Numbered from the stretch's first letter, positions 1-5,853 are shown. The stretch is DNA of 8,690 nt from Acetobacteraceae bacterium (GCA_947476855.1 CANJSR010000190.1:1-8690), one strand, 5' to 3'. The notes: generated by a model not told the origin, from the letters alone. Numbers and translations are program-made.

Positions 1-1
1 C

Positions 2-532
2 TTCCTGTTCGGCATCGGCAATGGCTGGAACCAGGACGAGATGGAAAACCACGGCACCCCCTATGCCCAGCGCCACAAGCTGGTGCGGGAACGGGTGGAG
101 GCCATGAAGGAAATCTGGACCAAACCCAAGGCCGAGTATCACGGCGAATTCGTCAACTTCGACCCGATGATGGCCTGGCCCAAGCCTGTCCAGAAGCCGC
201 ATCCCCCGGTCATCGTCGGCGGCGCCTTCCCCTATTCCGCCCGCCGAGCGATCCGCTATGGCGACGGCTGGATCCCGCAGGCGGCGCGCGGGATGTACAA
301 GGAAATCGCGGACATGATCCCCGAATTCCGCAAGATGGCCACCGAGGCCGGTCGCGACCCGGCCAGCATCGCCATCACCGTCTGGTTCCCGCGCAAGGAC
401 CCCGAAGTGCTCAAGCGCTATATCGACCTTGGGGTCGAGCGGGTGGTGTTCAACCTCGAATCCGAAGCGGCGAATACCATCGTCCCCGTGGTGGATGAGA
501 TCGCCGAACTGATGCGGAAGGTGAACGCCTGA
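2..532 (+). CDS. LLM-class (luciferase-like) flavin/F420-dependent oxidoreductase, 3' part
   Basis: This is the C-terminal 176 residues of a bacterial luciferase-like monooxygenase (PF00296-type TIM barrel); the start lies upstream of the window. The reading frame is open from base 2. Family hallmarks are the early FGIGNGWNQDEMENHG stretch, the RVEAMKEIWTKPKAEYHGEFVNF segment (a typical 'EAlriLWt...fhGefy.f' block), KPHPPVIVGG, and AIRYGDGWIP, where the conserved G-DGW contributes to the flavin/F420 site. Proteins of this family oxidise or reduce small organic substrates with FMNH2 or F420; the substrate cannot be read from the sequence. Databases often name such proteins F420-dependent, but nothing here shows which cofactor is used. 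The gene ends in TGA and is followed by a strong hairpin at 554-586. It is a neighbour of yqgE but probably not functionally linked to it. Confidence 0.88.
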   Translation, partial: FLFGIGNGWNQDEMENHGTPYAQRHKLVRERVEAMKEIWTKPKAEYHGEFVNFDPMMAWPKPVQKPHPPVIVGGAFPYSARRAIRYGDGWIPQAARGMYKEIADMIPEFRKMATEAGRDPASIAITVWFPRKDPEVLKRYIDLGVERVVFNLESEAANTIVPVVDEIAELMRKVNA

Positions 533-553
533 ACCGTCACACCGTCGTCACTT

Positions 554-586
554 CCCCCGCATCGCAACGCTTGCGCGGTGCGGGGG
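554..586 (+). terminator. GC-rich stem-loop after the LLM oxidoreductase gene
   Basis: Arms CCCCCGCA (554-561) and TGCGGGGG (579-586) are exact reverse complements. Inside them CGCAA (563-567) pairs with TTGCG (571-575) around a 3-nt loop, giving about 13 bp with a small asymmetric internal loop. It lies 21 nt after the stop codon of the upstream gene. No T-tract follows on either strand, so it is either a non-canonical terminator or an mRNA 3'-end stabiliser. Confidence 0.45.
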
Positions 587-605
587 ACAGGCCCACATTC
601 GGGCC

Positions 606-1199
606 ATGGCAACCCGAGACAAAACGCCGGCTTCCGGCCCCGACCGCACATTTCTGACCGGGCAGTTGCTGATCGCGATGCCGGCCATGAACGACCCCCG
701 CTTTTCGCGGACGGTGATCTACCTCTGCGCCCATTCGGCCGAGGGGGCGATGGGCCTCGTGCTCAACCGCCCGGTCGTGAAGCCGACATTCGAGGATCTG
801 CTGCGACAATTGAAGGTGGAGCCGCTGCCCCCCGCGCGGGAAATCCGCCTCTGCGCCGGCGGGCCCGTGGAGAATGGCCGCGGCTTCGTGCTGCATACGA
901 ATGACTGGACCGGCGATGGCAGCCTGCGCGTCGACCAGGCGATGGCGCTGACCGCCAGCCTCGATGTGCTGAAGGTGATCGCCGAGGGGAAGGGGCCGCG
1001 CGAATGCCTGCTCGCCTTGGGCTATGCCGGCTGGGGCCCTGGGCAACTCGACAAGGAAATCCAGGAGAACGCCTGGCTCTCGGCCCCCGCGGATGAGACG
1101 CTGCTGTTCGATTCCGGGCACGAGACGAAATGGCGGCGCGCGATGGGCAAGCTGAACATCGACCCCCTGCTGCTGTCGGGGGTTGCCGGGCACGCGTAG
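606..1199 (+). CDS. YqgE/AlgH family protein (UPF0301)
   Basis: This 197-residue protein has the normal length and block order of the YqgE/AlgH family (PF02622). The diagnostic N-terminal block runs from FLTGQLLIAMPAMNDPRF (about residues 16-33) through YLCAHSAEGAMGLVLNRP (39-56). The later LCAGGPV block and the ALGYAGWGPGQLDKEI block, which carries the conserved GWGPGQLe-Ei signature, are also present. It is a soluble cytoplasmic protein. AlgH was named for an effect on alginate synthesis in Pseudomonas, but no biochemical function is established for the family. The ATG at 606 fits the family N-terminus; only a weak GGG precedes it. A TTGCGC (571-576), 17 nt, CACATT (594-599) arrangement would place a transcription start at or next to this ATG. 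It is followed by an inverted repeat at 1204-1238. Confidence 0.93.
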   Translation: MATRDKTPASGPDRTFLTGQLLIAMPAMNDPRFSRTVIYLCAHSAEGAMGLVLNRPVVKPTFEDLLRQLKVEPLPPAREIRLCAGGPVENGRGFVLHTNDWTGDGSLRVDQAMALTASLDVLKVIAEGKGPRECLLALGYAGWGPGQLDKEIQENAWLSAPADETLLFDSGHETKWRRAMGKLNIDPLLLSGVAGHA

Positions 1200-1203
1200 A
1201 GCA

Positions 1204-1238
1204 TGATCGCGCTGAGCGGAATCGTAACAGCGCGATCA
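1204..1238. repeat. Perfect 11-bp inverted repeat (stem-loop), REP-like or terminator
   Basis: TGATCGCGCTG (1204-1214) and CAGCGCGATCA (1228-1238) are exact reverse complements around a 13-nt loop (1215-1227). The stem begins 5 nt after the yqgE stop codon and no T-run follows. The left edge reads TAGAGCATGATC, which resembles the edges of dispersed intergenic palindromes familiar in alphaproteobacterial genomes. It may therefore be a copy of a repeat family as well as, or instead of, a terminator for yqgE. Only one copy is in the window. Confidence 0.5.
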
Positions 1239-1312
1239 AGCGACCACACGAAACCGCCCCCCATTAACCGTTTCTCAGTGATTCATCGGTAAAGCTCGGC
1301 TGGTCCATCCGA

Positions 1313-1317
1313 AAGGA
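1313..1317 (+). promoter_or_regulatory. Strong Shine-Dalgarno for the leader ORF before the MBOAT gene
   Basis: AAGGA lies 5 nt before the ATG at 1323. It is the only good ribosome binding site near the MBOAT gene. The MBOAT GTG at 1367 has no usable Shine-Dalgarno of its own, which suggests that ribosomes load here and reach 1367 by coupling. Confidence 0.5.
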
Positions 1318-1322
1318 CCGCC

Positions 1323-1370
1323 ATGCCGCCGACAGAAGCTCCCCGTTCGCCGGCCGATCGCCGGCCGTGA
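1323..1370 (+). CDS. Possible 15-residue leader peptide overlapping the MBOAT start
   Basis: An ATG at 1323, 5 nt after AAGGA, opens a 15-codon frame (MPPTEAPRSPADRRP). Its TGA (1368-1370) overlaps the GTG start of the MBOAT gene in a GTGA junction. The leader is in a different frame from the MBOAT gene, so it is not an N-terminal extension of it; that frame has an in-frame TAA at 1265 and no ATG before 1367. The arrangement is typical of translational coupling, in which ribosomes ending the leader restart on the overlapping codon. The peptide is rich in Pro and Arg, residues that can slow ribosomes, but an attenuation role is only a guess. No homology is claimed, and it could be a chance ORF. 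Confidence 0.4.
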   Translation: MPPTEAPRSPADRRP

Positions 1371-2845
1371 CGTTCCAGTCCTACGCCTTCCTGCTGGGGT
1401 TCCTGCCGTTCGTTTTGGCGGGATCGGCGGCCCTGCGCGCCTGGGCGCCGGCGCTGTTGAAACCCTTTCTGATCGCGGCGTCGCTGGGGTTCTTCGCGTC
1501 CTGGGAGCCGGCGGGGCTGCCGGTCTTCCTGGCCTCCATCGCCGGCAACCGGCTGGCGGTGCTGGGGCTGTATCGCGCGACCGCCCCTGGCCTGCGCCGG
1601 ACCATCCTGGTTGGCGCGATCGCGGGTAATCTGGGGCTGCTGGTGTGGTTCCGTTATCTGACCGCCTGGCTGGGCGGCCTCGATGCCATCCTGGGCACCG
1701 GGCTTGCCTTCCCCGAACCGCTCGCCCTGCTGGGCGTCAGCTTCTTCACCTTCACCCAGATCGGCTACCTGCTCGACTGCCACGCCGGGATCGAGCCGCG
1801 GCGGTCTTTGGCCGACCACCTGCTGTTCGTGACCTTCTTCCCCAGCCTGATCGCCGGCCCGATCCTGACGGCGCGGGAGATGATGCCGCAGATCGCCACG
1901 CTGGACCGCCGCCCCGTCGGGTTCGAGGACTTCGCTCGCGGGGCCGGCATCTTCCTGATCGGGTTGCTGAAGAAAACCCTGCTCGCCGATCCCCTGGCGC
2001 CGATGGTGGCGGAGGGTCACGCCGATCCCGCCGCCCTGTCCCTGTTCGGCGCCTGGCAGGTGGGGCTGGGCTATCTGCTGCAGTTGTATTTCGATTTCTC
2101 GGGCTATTCCGACATGGCGGTCGGGCTCGCCCGGATGGCGGGGTTGCGGTATCCGTGGAACTTCGCCTCCCCTTACCAGGCGCGGAGCGTCATCGAGTAC
2201 TGGCAGCGCTGGCATATCAGCCTGACGCGGTTCTTCATGGCGACGCTGCACGCGCCGCTGGCGATGGCGATCCTGCGCTGGCGGCGCTCTCGAGGCCTCG
2301 GCGTGGACCGCGCCGCCCAGCGCCGCCCGGTCGGGTTCCTGGCGATGCACGCGGCGCCCCTGGTCGTGACCATGGCGCTGGCCGGGGTCTGGCATGGGGC
2401 GAGCCTGACCTTCCTGGTCTTCGGTCTGCTGCACGCGTTGTTCCTGTCGGTGAACCATCTGTGGCGGCTGCTGCGGCCGGGGCCGTCCCGGGGTGGCTGG
2501 CGGGCGGCGGGCTCGATCGGGCTGACATGCCTGTGCGTGCTGGTGGGGTCGGTGTTCTTCCGCGCGTCCTCCGTCGGGGCGGCGGTCGACCTGCTGGCGG
2601 GCATGGCGGGCGCGCATGGGATAGGTCCGCTGGTCCTGTCCGCGCGCGGGATGGCCGAGGCCGCTACACTGGCGGTCCTGCTGGGCATCGTCTGGTGCGC
2701 CCCGAACACCCGGCGGATCATGGAGGATGACTGCGTTTGGTCCTGGCGCCCGACGCTGCCCTGGGCGGTTGCCTCCGGCATCGCCACGACCCTGGGGCTG
2801 CTGTCCGCCGGCGGCACCACCGAATTCCTCTACGCGCGGTTCTGA
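1367..2845 (+). CDS. MBOAT family O-acyltransferase (AlgI/DltB-like)
   Basis: This 492-residue multi-pass membrane protein has the length of AlgI-type acyltransferases. Family landmarks appear in order: the N-terminal FQSYAFLLGFLPFV segment, FFPSLIAGPI (about residues 157-166), YWQRWHISLTRFF (about 278-290, His283), and VWHGASLTFLVFGLLHALFLS, which contains the near-invariant MBOAT histidine (His343). The C-terminus FLYARF is also typical. Such proteins move an acyl group, usually acetyl, from a cytoplasmic donor across the inner membrane for transfer to a polysaccharide. The GTG start is chosen because no in-frame ATG exists between it and the upstream TAA at 1265, and because a leader ORF overlaps it. 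The next gene starts inside its stop codon (TGATG), giving a coupled pair. The acceptor glycan is unknown, because no alginate, cellulose or teichoic acid genes are in view. Confidence 0.92.
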   Translation: MTFQSYAFLLGFLPFVLAGSAALRAWAPALLKPFLIAASLGFFASWEPAGLPVFLASIAGNRLAVLGLYRATAPGLRRTILVGAIAGNLGLLVWFRYLTAWLGGLDAILGTGLAFPEPLALLGVSFFTFTQIGYLLDCHAGIEPRRSLADHLLFVTFFPSLIAGPILTAREMMPQIATLDRRPVGFEDFARGAGIFLIGLLKKTLLADPLAPMVAEGHADPAALSLFGAWQVGLGYLLQLYFDFSGYSDMAVGLARMAGLRYPWNFASPYQARSVIEYWQRWHISLTRFFMATLHAPLAMAILRWRRSRGLGVDRAAQRRPVGFLAMHAAPLVVTMALAGVWHGASLTFLVFGLLHALFLSVNHLWRLLRPGPSRGGWRAAGSIGLTCLCVLVGSVFFRASSVGAAVDLLAGMAGAHGIGPLVLSARGMAEAATLAVLLGIVWCAPNTRRIMEDDCVWSWRPTLPWAVASGIATTLGLLSAGGTTEFLYARF

Positions 2846-3894
2846 TGGGCAGGCGTGTCCTGTCACCGCGCGCCTGGTGCGCCGCCATGGCGGCGGGGGC
2901 AGGGGGGAGTTTCCTGCTCCTCTGGGCCTGGATCGCGTTCGTGCCTTTGGCCTATCTCGACCCCGAATACCCGTTCTGGCTGGTCAAGCAGCGGATGCTC
3001 CGCGCCTGCGACCTGGGGGAGGTCGCGATCCTCGGTGACTCCCGCGCCGCCGTCGGCATCCTGCCCACGCTGCTGCCGGTGACCGCCACCAACCTGGCCG
3101 TCGGCGGCGGCAAGCCGGTCGAGGCCCTGGCCGTCGCCCGCCGCATGCTGGCCTGCCCGAACCCGCCCGGGCATGTCGTGATCTCGATCGATCCCGGGCA
3201 TTTCATGAAGCCCGATCTGTTCTGGGAGCGTTCGGTCCGGTTCGGTCTGATGGGGCGGGCGGACCTGGCGGAACTCGCCGCCCTGTCCGCCGCCACGGGG
3301 GACTGGTCGGTGCATGAGGCACGTCAGACCGATCCTTTCCCGCCAGCGTGGCGCGCGAGCCTGTACGCGATCCGCTTCCCGCCGTATTTCTTCAACAGCG
3401 TCGTCAAGGCGGGCGGGTTCCTGCGCTGGTGGTCCAATCGGGACGCGCTGGAACAGGGCTTCGCCAGCCGGGGCCAGTATTATTTCGGCACGGACCCCGG
3501 ATCGGCGGGCGTCGCGCTGGATGCCTCGCTGGAGACATTCGGGCCTGCCCCGGTGCTGGAAGCCGCATTCGACCGCCTGCTGGTCCTGCTCGCCGATCGG
3601 GGGATCACCGCCTGGTTCGTGCCGATGCCGGTGAACGAGGCGACCTGGCGCGCCACCAACCCCGCCGTCTCGGCGGGCTTCGCGGCCTGGCTGGAGGCCA
3701 AGGCGGGCGCCCATCCGAACCTGCGGGTGATGGCGCCGGTCGAACCATACTGGCCGGATGCCTGGTTCGGTGACGGCTTCGCCCATCTCAACCCGGCGGG
3801 GGCCGAGCGGTTCAGCCGGACGCTGGCCGCCCAACTGCCGCGTTGGATCGCGCCCCTATCGGCTGCACGCGGCCCCACCCAGGACGCAGAATGA
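2845..3894 (+). CDS. Membrane-anchored SGNH-fold protein, MBOAT partner (AlgX/AlgJ/DltD-like role)
   Basis: A 349-residue protein begins at the ATG sharing its A with the MBOAT stop (TGATG). The frame stays open further upstream to 2737, but that start would lie deep inside the MBOAT gene. A basic N-terminus and a hydrophobic segment (about residues 11-37) suggest an uncleaved signal anchor with a periplasmic body. SGNH landmarks are block I GDSRA (nucleophile Ser66, 63-68 region) and the C-terminal block V DGFAHLNPAG, giving a D-x-x-H pair at Asp310 and His314. In between lie VGGGKPVEAL and SIDPGHFMKPDLFW, which are not standard hydrolase motifs. In known MBOAT pairs (AlgI/AlgX, PatA/PatB, DltB/DltD) such a protein finishes acyl transfer outside the membrane; the same role is inferred here. 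The 3' end overlaps the convergent radical SAM gene by 39 nt. A stand-alone esterase is possible but less likely given the coupling. Confidence 0.8.
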   Translation: MGRRVLSPRAWCAAMAAGAGGSFLLLWAWIAFVPLAYLDPEYPFWLVKQRMLRACDLGEVAILGDSRAAVGILPTLLPVTATNLAVGGGKPVEALAVARRMLACPNPPGHVVISIDPGHFMKPDLFWERSVRFGLMGRADLAELAALSAATGDWSVHEARQTDPFPPAWRASLYAIRFPPYFFNSVVKAGGFLRWWSNRDALEQGFASRGQYYFGTDPGSAGVALDASLETFGPAPVLEAAFDRLLVLLADRGITAWFVPMPVNEATWRATNPAVSAGFAAWLEAKAGAHPNLRVMAPVEPYWPDAWFGDGFAHLNPAGAERFSRTLAAQLPRWIAPLSAARGPTQDAE

Positions 3895-4803
3895 CGCGCA
3901 GTACGGGTGGTTGAGCGCGACGGGACGCGAAGCCTCGGCCAGGGTCGCGCCCAGCTCGAACCGCGGATCATAGGCGAGCAGGGTGCAGGCCAGCACGACC
4001 GGCGCCGCCGCCCCCTGCCGCTTCACCACCATGCGGGAGTCCGAACACATGACGTCGTCGGGCGATTTGTTCAGGATGGACCAGCAGGCGGTCGTGATCT
4101 CCGGCACGTCGCGGATCGGGTCCATCTCCGGGAACAAGGTCAGGCGCACCGGGTCGGCGGCGTCGATCGCGATCCCATGTTGGGCGAACAGGGCGGCGTA
4201 GCCGGCGCGGACCTCGGCCTCCGGCTCCACGGTGAAGCGGCGGCCGGCGACATCGACGGCGAAACCCTCCCGCGCCAGCCAGACCAGGCCGTCCAGCGTC
4301 GGTGCCCAGGTGCGGGCGCCGCGTTCGGCCTCATGCACCGCCTGGGTGTGGTGATCCAGGGACACCCGCAGCCGCAGCCGCTCGCCATGGCGGGCGCGCA
4401 GGTCCGCCAGGGCGGCGCGGTGGTGGCGCATCGGGGTCATCGCATTGGTCAGCACCAGCGCATCGAGGCCGCGATCCAGCACGTCCGCCAGCATCGGGAT
4501 GATGTCGGGGTTCATGAACGGCTCCCCCCCCGTGAAGCCGATCAGGCTTGTCGGCAGGCGGTCGCGGGCGATTTCGTCGAGGAAGGCACCGGCTTCGGCC
4601 GCGGAGAGGTAGGCGAGGCGGTCATTGCGGGGGGAGGACTCGATGTAGCAGTTCCCGCAGGTCAGATTGCAGAGCGTGCCGGTGTTGAACCAGAGCGTGT
4701 CGAGCGCGCGCAGGTCGACGCTGGCGCGGGGCTCCCCCTTGGCGGTGCGGAGCGGGTCGCGAAACTTGGCGGGGTCGAGAAGGGGGGAGACGATCTGGTC
4801 CAT
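3856..4803 (-). CDS. Radical SAM protein with C-terminal cysteine cluster
   Basis: The canonical radical SAM motif CNLTCGNC (Cys45, Cys49, Cys52, counted from the chosen start) binds the [4Fe-4S] cluster. It is followed by FTGGEPFMNPD (TGGEP at 91-95), the SAM-contact motif. The C-terminal third carries six more cysteines at about 240, 253, 273, 302, 306 and 313 (last spacings CxxxC and Cx6C), the kind of pattern that holds SPASM- or twitch-type auxiliary Fe-S clusters. The enzyme is cytoplasmic; its substrate is unknown and no peptide precursor or partner gene is seen beside it. The frame opens at an ATG at 4845, but that ATG overlaps a possible -10 element and lacks a ribosome site. The ATG at 4803 has GGA 6 nt upstream and begins the part that looks conserved, so a 315-residue form is preferred. 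The 3' end runs 39 nt into the convergent SGNH gene. Confidence 0.88.
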   Translation of the reverse strand: MDQIVSPLLDPAKFRDPLRTAKGEPRASVDLRALDTLWFNTGTLCNLTCGNCYIESSPRNDRLAYLSAAEAGAFLDEIARDRLPTSLIGFTGGEPFMNPDIIPMLADVLDRGLDALVLTNAMTPMRHHRAALADLRARHGERLRLRVSLDHHTQAVHEAERGARTWAPTLDGLVWLAREGFAVDVAGRRFTVEPEAEVRAGYAALFAQHGIAIDAADPVRLTLFPEMDPIRDVPEITTACWSILNKSPDDVMCSDSRMVVKRQGAAAPVVLACTLLAYDPRFELGATLAEASRPVALNHPYCASFCVLGGAACSR

Positions 4804-4843
4804 GCGCATTCCGAAAGGTGGCGGGTCTTCCCCCGTTCGGTCC

Positions 4844-4872
4844 ATATTTGGATGTGGTTACACAGGCTGCAA
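4844..4872 (-). promoter_or_regulatory. Possible promoter of the radical SAM gene
   Basis: Read on the minus strand, TTGCAG (4872-4867) and AAATAT (4849-4844) are separated by 17 nt, the optimal sigma-70 spacing, although each box matches its consensus only partly. A start about 7 nt downstream would give a leader of roughly 30 nt before the ATG at 4803. The longer ATG at 4845 would then be untranscribed. Confidence 0.3.
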
Positions 4873-4960
4873 GGCGGTTGACGCCGCCTCATCCTGTCCT
4901 CAGCGTCATTCAACAATCGTGGCCCGTCCGGCCGGGGATCGAATCAAGAGCACCGCTCGA

Positions 4961-4988
4961 CCCAGTGCGGGCGGGATGACCCGCTGGG
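4961..4988. other. Stem-loop in the gap upstream of the radical SAM gene
   Basis: CCCAG-tg-CGGG (4961-4971) pairs with CCCGCTGGG (4980-4988), forming 9 bp with a 2-nt bulge and an 8-nt loop. There is no T-tract. It could end transcripts reading in from the right on the minus strand, but nothing decides its role. The rest of 4873-5032 shows no gene or clear signal. Confidence 0.3.
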
Positions 4989-5032
4989 CCCGTCGCCGAA
5001 TGGGACATCGGTGACGCCCGGTTCGGTGGATC

Positions 5033-5233
5033 TCAGGTGATCATCAGGAACAGGATCGCCAGCCAGATGGCAACGCCGACCAGCACGGCCGGGCCGAGGC
5101 GCGGCGTTCCCCGTCCTTCCTCATCACCGTGATCGTTGCCGCCAACAACCGGTTCCAGTGGCGCGTGGTTCGCACGACTGTCCGGTTGGAACTGGTGTTC
5201 AGCGGAACGACGGCTTGTTGTTGCAGTACACAT
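5033..5233 (-). CDS. Possible small tail-anchored membrane protein (66 aa)
   Basis: No family is recognised. The frame gives a polar first two-thirds (Gln, Asn, Arg, Asp, Glu; residues 1-44) and then one clean hydrophobic segment that ends the protein: LGPAVLVGVAIWLAILFLMIT (about 46-66, no tail after it). If translated, this would be a single C-terminal membrane segment with a cytoplasmic N-terminus. Support is weak. The ATG at 5233 has no visible Shine-Dalgarno, no other good start exists between it and the membrane segment, and the N-terminal composition could be chance. The abrupt hydrophobic stretch followed at once by a stop codon is the only reason to list it. It stands alone, 229 nt upstream of the radical SAM gene on the same strand, with a hairpin in between. 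Confidence 0.3.
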   Translation of the reverse strand: MCTATTSRRSAEHQFQPDSRANHAPLEPVVGGNDHGDEEGRGTPRLGPAVLVGVAIWLAILFLMIT

Positions 5234-5460
5234 GGCGGAACGCTGCTCCCCGATTGGCTGGAGGCGATTGGTCCGGCTAGCCGTCAGGCGTCGTGACGTC
5301 GGGTCGCGTTTCGCGCGATCCCGGTCGGCGGATCGACGAAGAAAATCAGAGGGAAAATGAAATAATATTCGTACATCAAAATATATATTACGTGGCTGGT
5401 ACGGCGTATCCGTCCTGCTCTTAAGCGGTTCCTAAGCCCCTGTAGGGTCGGCACGGAGAA

Positions 5461-5477
5461 AATTCCAAACTGGAATT
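5461..5477. promoter_or_regulatory. Perfect 17-bp palindrome, operator-like
   Basis: AATTCCA (5461-5467) and TGGAATT (5471-5477) are exact reverse complements around the 3-nt spacer AAC. Size and symmetry suit a dimeric helix-turn-helix regulator. The site is 382 nt before the EI24 gene, farther than a usual operator, and no regulator gene is adjacent, so its target is unknown. Confidence 0.3.
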
Positions 5478-5847
5478 ATCTACTGGTCGTCATGGAGACA
5501 TTTTGCGGAAATCCGTGCTTTGCTGTCAAGGCAGTTATTTGTGATTCCAGTGCTATCCACCGTGGGGTACCGGGAGCTCCATACCCATGGAAGAACGGAT
5601 GAACAAAAATCTGAAACGGGAATATTCCGGTCAAAGAGGTTTTTTGCAGATGCCATCTCATTGCAAACGATTCGACCAATCTGGTATTTGGCGGTCGCCG
5701 AACCAGACCGAAGATACCTGCCATGAGCGTCGATCCCGTGCCGACCCTCGGGCCGCTCTCCGCTCGCGCCTCGGAATGATCGTTAGTTAAAATAGTCACT
5801 GGCACATGCGGTTCATCGCCCCCTCCCGCGCCGGGGTGCGTCCGGGC

Positions 5848-5853
5848 TACACT
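5848..5853 (+). promoter_or_regulatory. Possible -10 element giving a leaderless EI24 mRNA
   Basis: TACACT ends 5 nt before the ATG at 5859. If used as a -10 box, transcription would start at or beside the ATG, so the message would be leaderless. This fits the absence of a Shine-Dalgarno (the preceding bases are TCCGCC). No good -35 box is seen at 16-18 nt spacing. Confidence 0.3.

Noticed and set aside
1645..2730. A 361-codon plus-strand frame inside the MBOAT gene
   Set aside because: It is an out-of-frame shadow with Arg/Pro/Gly/Ala-rich composition. The MBOAT frame is intact, so there is no frameshift to explain.
2737..2844. An extended SGNH start 36 codons upstream inside the MBOAT gene
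   Set aside because: The extension reads out of frame through the MBOAT C-terminus, and the TGATG overlap at 2843-2847 gives a normal coupled start that keeps the signal anchor at the N-terminus.
1283..2866. A 527-codon open frame on the minus strand across the MBOAT gene
   Set aside because: It is antisense to a clear MBOAT gene, and its product is a low-complexity mix of Gln, Arg, Gly, Pro and Asp, the usual artefact of GC-rich coding DNA. No domain is visible.
2863..3834. A 323-codon minus-strand frame opposite the SGNH gene
   Set aside because: It is a compositional shadow; the plus-strand frame has the GDS and DxxH motifs and a membrane anchor.
3907..4881. A 324-codon plus-strand frame opposite the radical SAM gene
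   Set aside because: Its product is Gly/Arg/Gln/His-rich without motifs, while the minus strand carries CxxxCxxC and TGGEP.
5303..5322. Local palindrome around GTCGCGTTTCGCGCGATC as a possible regulatory site
   Set aside because: The arms are only about 5 bp of CG-rich sequence, which is expected by chance in this composition.
5587..5790. A 67-codon plus-strand frame (and an overlapping one at 5520-5726)
   Set aside because: The products are charged and without pattern, and the two frames overlap each other. Neither has the codon bias of nearby genes.
5476..5805. A 109-codon minus-strand frame in the gene-poor region
   Set aside because: It has no recognised family, no Shine-Dalgarno and no GC-rich third-position bias. 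It could be a decayed gene but cannot be supported.
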